DNA of 64,000 bases from Muriicola sp041358175 (lineage in GTDB: Bacteria; Bacteroidota; Bacteroidia; Flavobacteriales; Flavobacteriaceae). Where the stretch lies: positions 1 through 64,000 of the forward strand of contig NZ_JBGKBE010000008.1 in assembly GCF_041358175.1 (NCBI RefSeq). The letters are read 5' to 3'. Shown here piece by piece: positions 51,069 through 59,321 of this stretch. Below the pieces are notes generated by a model. The model saw only the letters and a list, made by a program, of their open reading frames with translations. It made no database searches and was not told the origin of the DNA. Made by a program: the position numbers and the translations under genes. Every line of letters starts with the position of its first letter. The first letter of the stretch is position 1.

Positions 51069-51584
51069 ATGGCCAAACCTATTTACCAAAGTCCAATACA
51101 CAATGTTCTCTTTAAAGAAGAACAGCGTTTTACACAGTGGTATATCTGGCTTTTGCTCTTTGTTATCCTATTAATTCCGGGATACGGTATTATACAGCAA
51201 ATTATGCTGGAAGTACCTTTTGGAGATAACCCAATGTCTGACTTTGGACTTGTAATTTTCCTGATAGGTATGCTCCTGCTGTGCTTTTTCTTCTGGAAAT
51301 TAAAAATGCGTACCATCATCACCAAAGATCATCTTCATATCAAATTCAAGCCCCTGGCTAATAAAAGGATCCGCTGGAAAGATGTGGCGTCGGCTGAGAT
51401 TGTAAAATACAGCCCGATGATTGGCTATGGTTTGAGATTCTCACCCCTCTATGGCACAGTTTACAATGTAAAGGGCAGGAAAGGCCTGGCCCTGAAACTA
51501 AAAAATGGCAAGAAGCTTATGATCGGTACTCAGCGTTATCGCGAAATTGAAGATGTGGTTTTGGGTGTATTGCGAAGAATGTAA
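51069..51584 (+). CDS. Membrane protein with PH-like domain, unknown function
   Basis: The 171-residue protein has two membrane helices (about 23-42 and 60-80) and a basic C-terminal beta-rich part (RTIITKDHLHIKFKPLANKRIRWKDVASAEIVKYSP) recalling bacterial PH domains. It lies in a plus-strand run from DUF4442 to DUF2461. Family not certain. Confidence 0.65.
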   Translation: MAKPIYQSPIHNVLFKEEQRFTQWYIWLLLFVILLIPGYGIIQQIMLEVPFGDNPMSDFGLVIFLIGMLLLCFFFWKLKMRTIITKDHLHIKFKPLANKRIRWKDVASAEIVKYSPMIGYGLRFSPLYGTVYNVKGRKGLALKLKNGKKLMIGTQRYREIEDVVLGVLRRM

Positions 51585-51631
51585 CATCAGACAAACAAAG
51601 TATACATATAGGTAAAAGTAAAACCAACAAC

Positions 51632-52432
51632 ATGAATGCACACGAAATAGACTATCACATCTTTGGGGAGGAAATGCAATATGTAGAAATTGAGCTCGAT
51701 CCCCAGGAAGCCGTAGTGGCAGAAGCAGGAAGTTTTATGATGATGGATACCGATATACAGATGGATACCATCTTTGGCGACGGATCTAATCAGAATAAAG
51801 GAGTTCTGGGAAGTCTGCTATCGGCCGGGAAACGAATTCTTACGGGAGAAGGCCTCTTTATGACCTCCTTCCTCAATGCCTCAAATAACAAACGCAGGCT
51901 GAGCTTTGCTTCACCATATCCGGGGAAAATACTCCCAATCGATCTCACTGAAAAACAGGGAAAATTTATTTGCCAGAAAGATGCCTTTTTATGTGCCGCC
52001 AAAGGCGTATCGGTTGGTATTGAATTCTCCAAAAAACTGGGTAGAGGCCTCTTTGGAGGGGAAGGATTTATCATGCAGAAATTAGAAGGGGATGGGATGG
52101 CATTTGTACATGCAGGAGGTACCCTGGCCAAAAAGGAATTAGGTCCGGGCGAAATCATCAAAGTAGATACGGGCTGCATCGTCGGATTTACCAAGGACGT
52201 AGACTACGATGTTGAGTTTGTTGGTGGAATTAAAAACACCCTCTTTGGCGGTGAGGGACTATTTTTTGCCACGCTCCGCGGACCTGGCACGGTATACGTT
52301 CAGTCTTTGCCCTTCAGCAGGCTGGCCAAAAGAGTTTGGGCTTCTGCTCCGCAAGGAGGCGGAAAAGATAAAGGAGAAGGCAGTATTTTAGGTGGATTAG
52401 GGGATATTCTGGATGGGGATAACCGATTCTGA
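51632..52432 (+). CDS. AIM24/TIGR00266-family protein
   Basis: The 266-residue protein has the family's beta-solenoid pattern: MQYVEIELDPQEAVVAEAGSFMMM, GLFMTSFLNAS, PYPGKILPIDL, AFVHAGGTLAKKELGPGE and a Gly-rich end (GGEGLFFATLRGPGTVYVQSLP). Known as TIGR00266/AIM24; in eukaryotes mitochondrial, in bacteria of unknown role. Confidence 0.9.
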   Translation: MNAHEIDYHIFGEEMQYVEIELDPQEAVVAEAGSFMMMDTDIQMDTIFGDGSNQNKGVLGSLLSAGKRILTGEGLFMTSFLNASNNKRRLSFASPYPGKILPIDLTEKQGKFICQKDAFLCAAKGVSVGIEFSKKLGRGLFGGEGFIMQKLEGDGMAFVHAGGTLAKKELGPGEIIKVDTGCIVGFTKDVDYDVEFVGGIKNTLFGGEGLFFATLRGPGTVYVQSLPFSRLAKRVWASAPQGGGKDKGEGSILGGLGDILDGDNRF

Positions 52433-52462
52433 TACGAATACGAATTTTGTCAACTGATAAAT

Positions 52463-53128
52463 TTGAATAAGACCATCAACTTTAAAGAATTACTCGAATT
52501 TCTACGTCAGTTAGATCAGAATAACTCCAAAGAATGGATGGACAGGCATCGCAGGACCTACCATCAGCTGAGGGATTCTTTTATTCAATGGCTGGACGGA
52601 CTCGACACCCGTTTGGCACAAATAGACCCGGAATACTATCCAACGCCCGGAAAAGCCGGGATCAACAGGATCAATAACAATCTGATGTTCCACCCGAACA
52701 AACCTGTGTACAAGGATCACTTTGGGGCCGGATTAGACAAGGCTCCGAAAACAGCCGATTTCTATATTCAGATCGGCATCAGGGAATCCCTACTTGCAGG
52801 GGGGTTATGGAGGCCTGATCCAAATAGACTCAGAAGTGTCAGAGATGCGATCGACTACGATGGAGATGCATTTTTAAAGATCTTAAACAAGCCTTCCTTT
52901 AAAAAGGTTTTCGGCAATTTGTATGACGATCAAAAACTGACAACTTCCCCAAAAGGCTTTTCAAAAGACCATCCGCATATCGACCTGATACGGAATAAGA
53001 CCTTCGCTGTGGTGCATCCGCTGACAGAAGAAATTATCCTCAGGCCTGATTTTGACGAATATATCATAGCCGTGTACAGGGAAATGTTGCCCTTCAGGCG
53101 ATTCCTCAATAAGGCAATCACAGTGTAA
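52463..53128 (+). CDS. DUF2461 (TIGR02453) protein
   Basis: The 221-residue protein matches DUF2461: FLRQLDQNNSKEWMDRHRRTYHQLRDSF at the start, KAGINRINNNLMFHPNKPVYKDHFGAGLD in the middle and FYIQIGIRESLLAGGLWRPDP. The start is a TTG at 52463, 30 bases after the AIM24-type gene. Function unknown. Confidence 0.88.
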   Translation: MNKTINFKELLEFLRQLDQNNSKEWMDRHRRTYHQLRDSFIQWLDGLDTRLAQIDPEYYPTPGKAGINRINNNLMFHPNKPVYKDHFGAGLDKAPKTADFYIQIGIRESLLAGGLWRPDPNRLRSVRDAIDYDGDAFLKILNKPSFKKVFGNLYDDQKLTTSPKGFSKDHPHIDLIRNKTFAVVHPLTEEIILRPDFDEYIIAVYREMLPFRRFLNKAITV

Positions 53129-53207
53129 TCCAATCAAATAACCAGAAGACGCCAAGTCTATCATGCTTTTGTAGTACGCAAAGCTTCAGCAATTTTTTAG
53201 ATCTCCT

Positions 53208-54500
53208 TCAATAGGAATCCCTGATAAGTTCGAGTAATTTTTCAATTTTTGGTTTTATCCGGGAGCTGCTTTCCATAAAATGGTTATTCATAAAACTAAA
53301 TAGCAGGAATTTCCCTGATTTCGTGATCAGATATCCACTGAGGCAATAGGTGTTTCCAAGCGTCCCACTTTTGGCGTAGAGATAAGGTTTGTCCGGACTG
53401 CCATACCAGTCTTTCAGTGTCCCCTCCTTACCTCCTGTAGGGAAGATGGACAAAATGCGTTCTTTCCCGAATTCGGTGTAGAGTTTTTCGAGCACAAACA
53501 CCATGGAGGCCGGAGTAAATAAATTATATCTTGAGAGGCCCGAGCCATCAACCCATCTGGGATGATCCTTAAGATCAGCCAGATAAGTGTCTAATACAAA
53601 CTCCCTTATAAAGCTGGAAGAAATAGTGTCGGTAAGAGCGGCAGAGGAAGCCAGAAGTAATTGCTCAGCGACAAAATTATCACTCTCTTCCATAAGTAAT
53701 TTGTACAGGCTATCAGAATGGGTTTCTCCGTAAAGAAGCATAGATTCCCCTTCCGGAAATACCTCTCTTTTAATGACGGGTTTTCCTGTGGCCCTTTCCA
53801 GCAAATCTACAGTGAGCTTATTCCCGCTTTTAAATGGGATTTTCAGGCTGTCTCTGTTTGTTGCGGCTATATAAAAAAGGTTCTTGTGCTCTAACCTTTT
53901 TCCTGATAGTTCAGTTTCGCTTATACTATCCCCGAAATATTCCGGAATAACTCTTAGGTTATTAGTCCGATAAATAGTTAGTACATTTCCGTAGAGGGGA
54001 AAGGAGGATCTTTCAGGGGCAAAGGCACTTTCATAATCTTCCCATGCCCAGCCGGGGCCAAACCTTCCTTCTGAAAATGCTGCAGGAATATAAATCAGAT
54101 TCTCAAAGTTCTGCAGAAAGCTAACAATACTGCTGTCCTTTAGCTCGGGATGTAAACTTCCCGGGTGCCCCGTTCCCTGAAAATATAGAGTGTCACTACT
54201 TATTTTATATCGCAGGGACGGAATGGAGTCACCGAGAATTTTAAGAGCCGTATAAAGCGTAAATATCTTGGTGTTGCTGGCCGGAGTGAAGTATTTATGT
54301 TTATTTACTGAGAAAAGCGTGTCCCCGGTTTCAGGTGCATAGATGAACAGGCCGGTGAAATGATCCTCAAAACCACTCAGCGCAAGCTTCTCAGACAGGT
54401 CTTTCTCAATTTTTCGATTTTTAAGGGAGGAGCAAGCTGATAACATGCAGGCTATCAGAAAGATAAGAATTACATTAACTGTGGATATATGGATTTTCAT
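53208..54500 (-). CDS. dacB: DacB-type D-alanyl-D-alanine carboxypeptidase (S13)
   Basis: The 430-residue penicillin-binding protein 4-type enzyme has a lipobox LSAC at Cys23, catalytic SNTK at 75-78, SDN (in EESDNFVAEQ near 275) and KSG (in YAKSGTLGN near 395). It trims or opens peptidoglycan cross-links from the periplasmic face. It is anchored as a lipoprotein, unlike E. coli DacB. Confidence 0.9.
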   Translation of the reverse strand: MKIHISTVNVILIFLIACMLSACSSLKNRKIEKDLSEKLALSGFEDHFTGLFIYAPETGDTLFSVNKHKYFTPASNTKIFTLYTALKILGDSIPSLRYKISSDTLYFQGTGHPGSLHPELKDSSIVSFLQNFENLIYIPAAFSEGRFGPGWAWEDYESAFAPERSSFPLYGNVLTIYRTNNLRVIPEYFGDSISETELSGKRLEHKNLFYIAATNRDSLKIPFKSGNKLTVDLLERATGKPVIKREVFPEGESMLLYGETHSDSLYKLLMEESDNFVAEQLLLASSAALTDTISSSFIREFVLDTYLADLKDHPRWVDGSGLSRYNLFTPASMVFVLEKLYTEFGKERILSIFPTGGKEGTLKDWYGSPDKPYLYAKSGTLGNTYCLSGYLITKSGKFLLFSFMNNHFMESSSRIKPKIEKLLELIRDSY

Positions 54501-54626
54501 TTATCGGACTATTGTGCCATTCATCGATTAATGGGTGAAATTATCTAATATTTAACCAATCACACACAATAAGGAACACCTTTTTTTGTTAATTTCGTTT
54601 AAACAGTCTAACTAAAATACACATGT

Positions 54627-54824
54627 ATGGCTAGAGCTATGTTGGAGTATTACAAAACGGTACTTCAAAAAGTTAGTTTCGATGCAAAGTTATTCAGCAA
54701 GGAACTAAAAAAAGCAATTTCAAAGCTGTTACCTTATGAAATTGAAGAGCTAAAACACTGGTTGCTAGGATTTATTACCGACAAACCAGAGCTAAGAGAA
54801 AGTTTAATTTATATAAAAGCATAA
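54627..54824 (+). CDS. Small conserved helical protein
   Basis: The 65-residue protein is all-helical with charged and aromatic residues (FDAKLFSKELKKAISKLLPYEIEELKHWLLGFI). I recall similar small proteins in Flavobacteria but know no function. A terminator overlaps its stop. Confidence 0.68.
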   Translation: MARAMLEYYKTVLQKVSFDAKLFSKELKKAISKLLPYEIEELKHWLLGFITDKPELRESLIYIKA

Positions 54825-54850
54825 AAAAGCTGCCCCCGGGCAGCTTTTTT
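54823..54850. terminator. Bidirectional terminator between the small gene and oxyR
   Basis: AAAAAAGCTGCCC (54823-54835) pairs with GGGCAGCTTTTTT (54838-54850); the flanking A and T runs make it work for both convergent genes. Confidence 0.85.
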
Positions 54851-54874
54851 TTTGATACTCTTCAGGCGCTGATT

Positions 54875-55813
54875 TCAATTTTTAGAAAGCGGACTTACGA
54901 TTTTTACGTCCTGAAATTTTATAGCCCCCCTTATTACAGAAGCGATAACCTCCCTTAAGGCATTGGTGATATGGAGTTTTAATTCTTTTTTGTGGTAGAT
55001 CAGACTTATCTCACGGGCAGGAGAGGGTTCCTGAAAATATTTAAGATTAGATTTCTTTCGCTCATCCAGGTCAACAGCATTGAGATAGGGCAGGAGCGTC
55101 ATTCCTAATCCTTCGTTAGCAAGATTTACCAGGGTTTCAAAACTGCCGCTTTGCAAATGGAAGTGATCTTCAAAGTTTTTCGATGCCTTACACAAATTAA
55201 CCACCCCTTCCCTAAAACAATGCCCGTCTTCTAAAAGCAGTATATCCCGTATATCCAGTAATTCGGGATTAAGCTTGTCTTCCTTGCTCAGTCTGTGGCT
55301 CTTGGGTACATACCCTACAAAGGGTTCATAATACAAAGGGCGTTCTGTAATAAACTCTATATCCAGCGGAGTTGCGGCAATTCCCGCATCGAGGTGCCCA
55401 TCCTGAAGGTTGCGTATTAGGCTTTCCGTATTCTGTTCCCGTATGACCAGATTCACCTTGGGATACTTATTGATAAACGTCTTCAGAAACATGGGTAACA
55501 ATGTGGGCATAACCGTAGGAATAATTCCCAGCGTAAATTCTCCCCCGATAAAGCCCTTTTCCTGGTCGACTATATCTTTGATTCGTTTCGCTTCATTCAC
55601 AATATTCTTGGCTTGTGCCACGATTTTCCTTCCTGCCTCTGTGATGGAAATAGGCTTTTTACTACGGTCGAAAATCCTGACATCCAGCTCGTCTTCTAAC
55701 TTTTGGACCTGCATACTCAGGGTAGGCTGAGTCACAAAACTCTTCTCCGCAGCCAGGGTAAAATTCTGATATTCGGCCACAGCTAAAACATATTGTAATT
55801 GGGTAATCGTCAT
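54875..55813 (-). CDS. oxyR: OxyR, peroxide-sensing LysR-type regulator
   Basis: The 312-residue LysR-type regulator has the N-terminal winged helix (TITQLQYVLAVAEYQNFTLAAEKSFVTQPTLS) and a sensor half in which Cys199 and Cys208 (GHCFREGVVNLC) match the redox pair of E. coli OxyR in number and spacing. Peroxide forms a disulfide and switches the protein to an activator. It is divergent from dps, a classic target. Confidence 0.93.
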   Translation of the reverse strand: MTITQLQYVLAVAEYQNFTLAAEKSFVTQPTLSMQVQKLEDELDVRIFDRSKKPISITEAGRKIVAQAKNIVNEAKRIKDIVDQEKGFIGGEFTLGIIPTVMPTLLPMFLKTFINKYPKVNLVIREQNTESLIRNLQDGHLDAGIAATPLDIEFITERPLYYEPFVGYVPKSHRLSKEDKLNPELLDIRDILLLEDGHCFREGVVNLCKASKNFEDHFHLQSGSFETLVNLANEGLGMTLLPYLNAVDLDERKKSNLKYFQEPSPAREISLIYHKKELKLHITNALREVIASVIRGAIKFQDVKIVSPLSKN

Positions 55814-55829
55814 AGTATAATGTTACGCA

Positions 55830-55893
55830 ATAAATTTATAAAAACTATCGATAAAACCTATGAGATTTGCTGTTATTTATGTGATAAATTTAT
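55830..55893. promoter_or_regulatory. Paired ATAAATTTAT palindromes in the oxyR-dps control region
   Basis: The perfect 10-bp palindrome ATAAATTTAT occurs twice, at 55830-55839 and 55884-55893, 54 bp apart, close to five helical turns. They flank the centre of the 97-base divergent region. They could bind OxyR or another dimer and loop the DNA; AT-richness makes chance possible. Confidence 0.45.
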
Positions 55894-55910
55894 GCTAAAA
55901 TCAGATAACA

Positions 55911-56390
55911 ATGGAATTAAACAGTATCGGACTGGACGCAAAACAGTCACGTGAATTAGGAAAAGAACTCAATGTTTTATTGGCGAATTTTCAACGCTAC
56001 TATATGAATCTCAGGGGGATCCACTGGAATATAAAAGGGAAGCGATTCTTTGATCTCCATGTTAAGTTCGAGGAGCTATACGATGATGCTAACCTGAAAG
56101 TAGATATGGTAGCGGAGAGGATCCTTACCCTGGGAGAAGTGCCCCTGCATACCTTTGAGGATTACATTGCGATTGCGAAAGTACCTCAGGGAAAAAATGT
56201 TAGCGTTGATGAGAAGGCTATCCGACTTATTGTCGATTCTCTGAAAGAACTCCTTAAAATAGAAAGGCGCATCCTCGATGCTTCTGATGAAGCGAATGAT
56301 GAGGGGACAAATTCGATGATGAGTGATTTCATCACAGAACAGGAAAAGACCGTCTGGATGATGAAAGCCTGGCTGGCGGAAGAAATTTAA
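55911..56390 (+). CDS. dps: Dps ferritin-like DNA-protection protein
   Basis: The 159-residue protein has the Dps ferroxidase ligands H38, H50, E54, D65 and E69 (IHWNIKGKRFFDLHVKFEEL, VDMVAERIL). It stores iron using peroxide and shields DNA. Divergent from oxyR; a bidirectional terminator follows. Confidence 0.94.
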   Translation: MELNSIGLDAKQSRELGKELNVLLANFQRYYMNLRGIHWNIKGKRFFDLHVKFEELYDDANLKVDMVAERILTLGEVPLHTFEDYIAIAKVPQGKNVSVDEKAIRLIVDSLKELLKIERRILDASDEANDEGTNSMMSDFITEQEKTVWMMKAWLAEEI

Positions 56391-56396
56391 TAAAAA

Positions 56397-56426
56397 AAGC
56401 CCTGTACGGTTATCCATACAGGGCTT
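56397..56426. terminator. Bidirectional terminator after dps
   Basis: AAGCCCTGTA (56397-56406) pairs with TACAGGGCTT (56417-56426) around a 10-base loop, with an A-run before it. It serves dps and the convergent lipoprotein gene. Confidence 0.75.
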
Positions 56427-56446
56427 AAATAGATCTGTTAGTTAAT

Positions 56447-56914
56447 CTAGTTCCCTTCACTTAGGGAGAAACTTCCATCTCCATTAAAGTCAATTAAAAT
56501 TATAGTAACGGTCCAAATCCCTGATGAACCGGAAGAAGTGACGCCATCAATGGAATCCGGCTCTGATCCTCCTTGTATCGTCCTGTCTAAAACAACTGCT
56601 CCCTGAGAATCCTCGACAATCATTTGAAAGCTGCCGGCAGAAGTTGCTGTGATATCTGCATTGTAATCAGCGGTACTCAGGTTATTATTCCAAATAAACG
56701 AACGTGTGACTGAGCCGCTGTTTCCAACAAAGCTGGCATCTATGTCTCCATTAAAATCGGATACATCCTCAAACAGGACATCCCCGTTAACGGTTACCCG
56801 TGCAAATGAGTCATCATCATTGCTGCAGGCCATAAATAACACAAAAAATGGTAATAGCATCACCAATTTTATTTCACCTGAAAAGCCGAAATTTTTAAAG
56901 GCTTTGAATTTCAT
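56447..56914 (-). CDS. Small lipoprotein with Asp-rich end
   Basis: The 155-residue protein has a lipobox FMAC near residue 30 and a beta-rich, Ser/Asp/Gly-rich mature part that ends in an EF-hand-like pattern IDFNGDGSFSLSEGN. A calcium-binding role is possible from this loop. No family recognised. Confidence 0.7.
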   Translation of the reverse strand: MKFKAFKNFGFSGEIKLVMLLPFFVLFMACSNDDDSFARVTVNGDVLFEDVSDFNGDIDASFVGNSGSVTRSFIWNNNLSTADYNADITATSAGSFQMIVEDSQGAVVLDRTIQGGSEPDSIDGVTSSGSSGIWTVTIILIDFNGDGSFSLSEGN

Positions 56915-57030
56915 AATTTTTATCTTTTAGTTCTTATATACAACAAGTACAACGACCTGATTCCTGATTCATTGCCAAAAAATTATTTGGATTGAGCACA
57001 TGAGATCATATTAAAGATAAGAGTTTATTG

Positions 57031-57064
57031 AAAGAAAAAGCCCACCAAAGTGGGCTTTTTCTTT
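57031..57064 (-). terminator. Strong terminator after the DUF2141 gene
   Basis: AAAGAAAAAGCCCAC (57031-57045) pairs perfectly with GTGGGCTTTTTCTTT (57050-57064) around a 4-base loop, directly after the stop at 57068. Confidence 0.88.
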
Positions 57065-57067
57065 AAG

Positions 57068-57487
57068 TTAAAATCTGATATTCAGCTCCAGATCTTCCCC
57101 CGTAACCTCAAACTTGGCTGCGTCAAAGGTAGGTGGGCCCATATGCATATCATTGCCCGACATGCCGTAGCTTTCTTGGGGCATACCATTGTTGTCGAAA
57201 TCCATTTGGTTGTTGCCATTCAGGTCGTGCATCACCATAACAGCATAGGTTCCGGGTTTCACTCCTTTGAAATTCAAGCGAAGAGTCCCTTTTTTGCCTT
57301 CAGCTACATCAAAATCAATTCCGTTACTTTGCATAAAGGTTTCAGCGGTGTGCAATGCGGCATAAACCTGTCCTCCGTCTGTTAATACATTTTCAATGGT
57401 GACGACGATATTAGCGCCCTGAGTTTCCTGTGCAAAGCTGAATTGAGAGAGAAGTGCAAAAGCAAATACTAACGATAAATTTTTCAT
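57068..57487 (-). CDS. DUF2141 exported protein
   Basis: The start at MKNLSLVFAFALLSQFSFAQ (57487) gives 139 residues with a signal peptide. The mature part matches DUF2141: GGQVYAALHTAETFM, GTLRLNFKGVKPGTYAVMVMHDLNGNNQMDFDNNGMPQESYG. Function unknown; periplasmic or outer-membrane facing. Confidence 0.87.
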   Translation of the reverse strand: MKNLSLVFAFALLSQFSFAQETQGANIVVTIENVLTDGGQVYAALHTAETFMQSNGIDFDVAEGKKGTLRLNFKGVKPGTYAVMVMHDLNGNNQMDFDNNGMPQESYGMSGNDMHMGPPTFDAAKFEVTGEDLELNIRF

Positions 57488-57588
57488 AATTCCGGGTTTA
57501 TTGTTTAACATGCATCAAAGGTGTGCATACTCCCTGGCCCGGCTAAAAAAGACCTACTGAATTGTAAAAACTCCTGTCCGAATTGTAA

Positions 57589-58938
57589 TTATTGGTCGCT
57601 TTTTTCGGTAGTAACGGCTACATCCCTGTCCTCAACGATCAGGCAAAGCAAGCCTGCGAGTATCATGGAAACCCCACCTATGATTAAGGCATAGATGGAA
57701 ACATTTCCAAAGAAGGTCTTTAACATATAGCCCAGTATACCTGCTGCGACGATCTGGGGGATAACAATAAAGAAGTTAAACACTCCCATATAATACCCCA
57801 TTTTATTGGCAGGCAGGATACTAGATAGCATGGCATAGGGCATAGACAGGATACTGGCCCATGCAATACCAACGCCTATCATGGCCACCAACAACATATT
57901 GGGATCTGTGATAAAATAAATAGATAACAAACTGATTCCTCCACAGACAAGAGCCAGCAAATGGGTAACGCGCCTGCTTACCTTTTTAGCGATGACGGGA
58001 AGCAGAAAGGCCACAAGGGCAGCAATCCCATTATAAATAGCAAAGCAAATTCCTACCCAGTCGGCGCCTTCATTGTAAAGCACCGAACTCGTATCTGATG
58101 TGCCATAGACGTGGCTGGTTACGGCTGAGGTGGTGTAAATCCACATGGCAAATAGCGAGAACCAGGAGAAGAATTGTACAAAAGCCAGTTGTACCATGGT
58201 CTTCGGCATTTTAAAAATCCCAAGAAAAGATTCCATCAAACCACCAAAAATTCCCTTACTGGCGTTCTCTGCCTTCAGTTGTTCCAGATCATCAGGAGGA
58301 TATTCAGTGGTTTTCAATACCGTCCACATGACTGCGCAGAAATACGCAATACCTCCCAGATAGAAAGACCACTTTACCGAATCGGGTATTCCACCATCTG
58401 CAGCAATATTACTGATGCCGAACCAATTGGTAAAGATCCAGGGCAGGGCAGAAGCGATAATGGCCCCCAGACCGATAAAAAAGCTTTGCATGGCAAAGCC
58501 ACTGGTTCGTTGCTCATTGGGGAGCATGTCACCCACAAATGCCCGAAAAGGTTCCATACTGATATTGATAGAGGCATCCAATAGCCACAGCATAATTACA
58601 GCCATCCAGAGCGCTGTGGAATTGGGCATGAGAAACAAGGCCAGGGTGGCCAGAATGGCCCCTATTGCAAAGAAAGGTCGTCGCCTTCCCCATTTTTTAT
58701 GCCAGGTACGGTCGCTGTAGTACCCAATGATTGGTTGTACCAACAAACCTGTCACGGGCGCAGCGAGCCATAGGATGGGAAGTTCATCCTTGGAAGCACC
58801 CAGAGTTTCAAAAATTCGGCTGACATTGGCATTTTGCAGGGCAAATCCAAATTGTATCCCCAGAAAACCAAAGCTCATATTCCAAATCTGCCAAAATGAT
58901 AGTCGCGGTTTTACCGAACTGATTGAGATATGTTCCAT
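57589..58938 (-). CDS. MFS sugar transporter (SLC45/GPH-like)
   Basis: The 449-residue permease has about 12 membrane helices and the MFS loop GYYSDRTWHKKWGRRRPFFAIGA between helices 2 and 3. The layout resembles SLC45-type or GPH-type sugar symporters of Bacteroidetes. No sugar-degrading genes are adjacent, so substrate is open. Confidence 0.85.
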   Translation of the reverse strand: MEHISISSVKPRLSFWQIWNMSFGFLGIQFGFALQNANVSRIFETLGASKDELPILWLAAPVTGLLVQPIIGYYSDRTWHKKWGRRRPFFAIGAILATLALFLMPNSTALWMAVIMLWLLDASINISMEPFRAFVGDMLPNEQRTSGFAMQSFFIGLGAIIASALPWIFTNWFGISNIAADGGIPDSVKWSFYLGGIAYFCAVMWTVLKTTEYPPDDLEQLKAENASKGIFGGLMESFLGIFKMPKTMVQLAFVQFFSWFSLFAMWIYTTSAVTSHVYGTSDTSSVLYNEGADWVGICFAIYNGIAALVAFLLPVIAKKVSRRVTHLLALVCGGISLLSIYFITDPNMLLVAMIGVGIAWASILSMPYAMLSSILPANKMGYYMGVFNFFIVIPQIVAAGILGYMLKTFFGNVSIYALIIGGVSMILAGLLCLIVEDRDVAVTTEKSDQ

Positions 58939-59321
58939 TTTTAAAATAAAATTGTTGATCCCGATAAATGTAGGCCTTTTTAGCGAAGTATCGCCGATAT
59001 CCCTGATACAGGGCGATTAGAAGAACCTATGAAAAAATAACAGGGGTGTTTTAAGAAATTAAATATCAGATTCTCGATGAATAACCTCTTTCTTTAACAA
59101 TTATGCAGTCGTTCATCGAATTCTTAATCAAAGCACTGCATTTTGCCGAAAAAAGTTGCCTAGTTATCGACCATTCTTCAACTTGGTAATCCAAATCTGT
59201 ACGAAAATATTAACCTATGTACTAAAAATTACTCCTTCTTAATTTGAGTTTTTTATTCTTGGCTAAAGGTGTTCCCACCTTGTGAAAGGAGCTTTGATTT
59301 AGTGCAGATAATACTTGTGCC
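58939..59321. other. Divergent control region between the MFS and PorP genes
   Basis: This 383-base stretch has no supported gene. It holds a nested hairpin (58990-59017): CCCTG-ATA-CAGGG inside ATCGCC / GGCGAT. No GTAAC-type or TGAY-N4-RTCA site is present. Confidence 0.5.
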
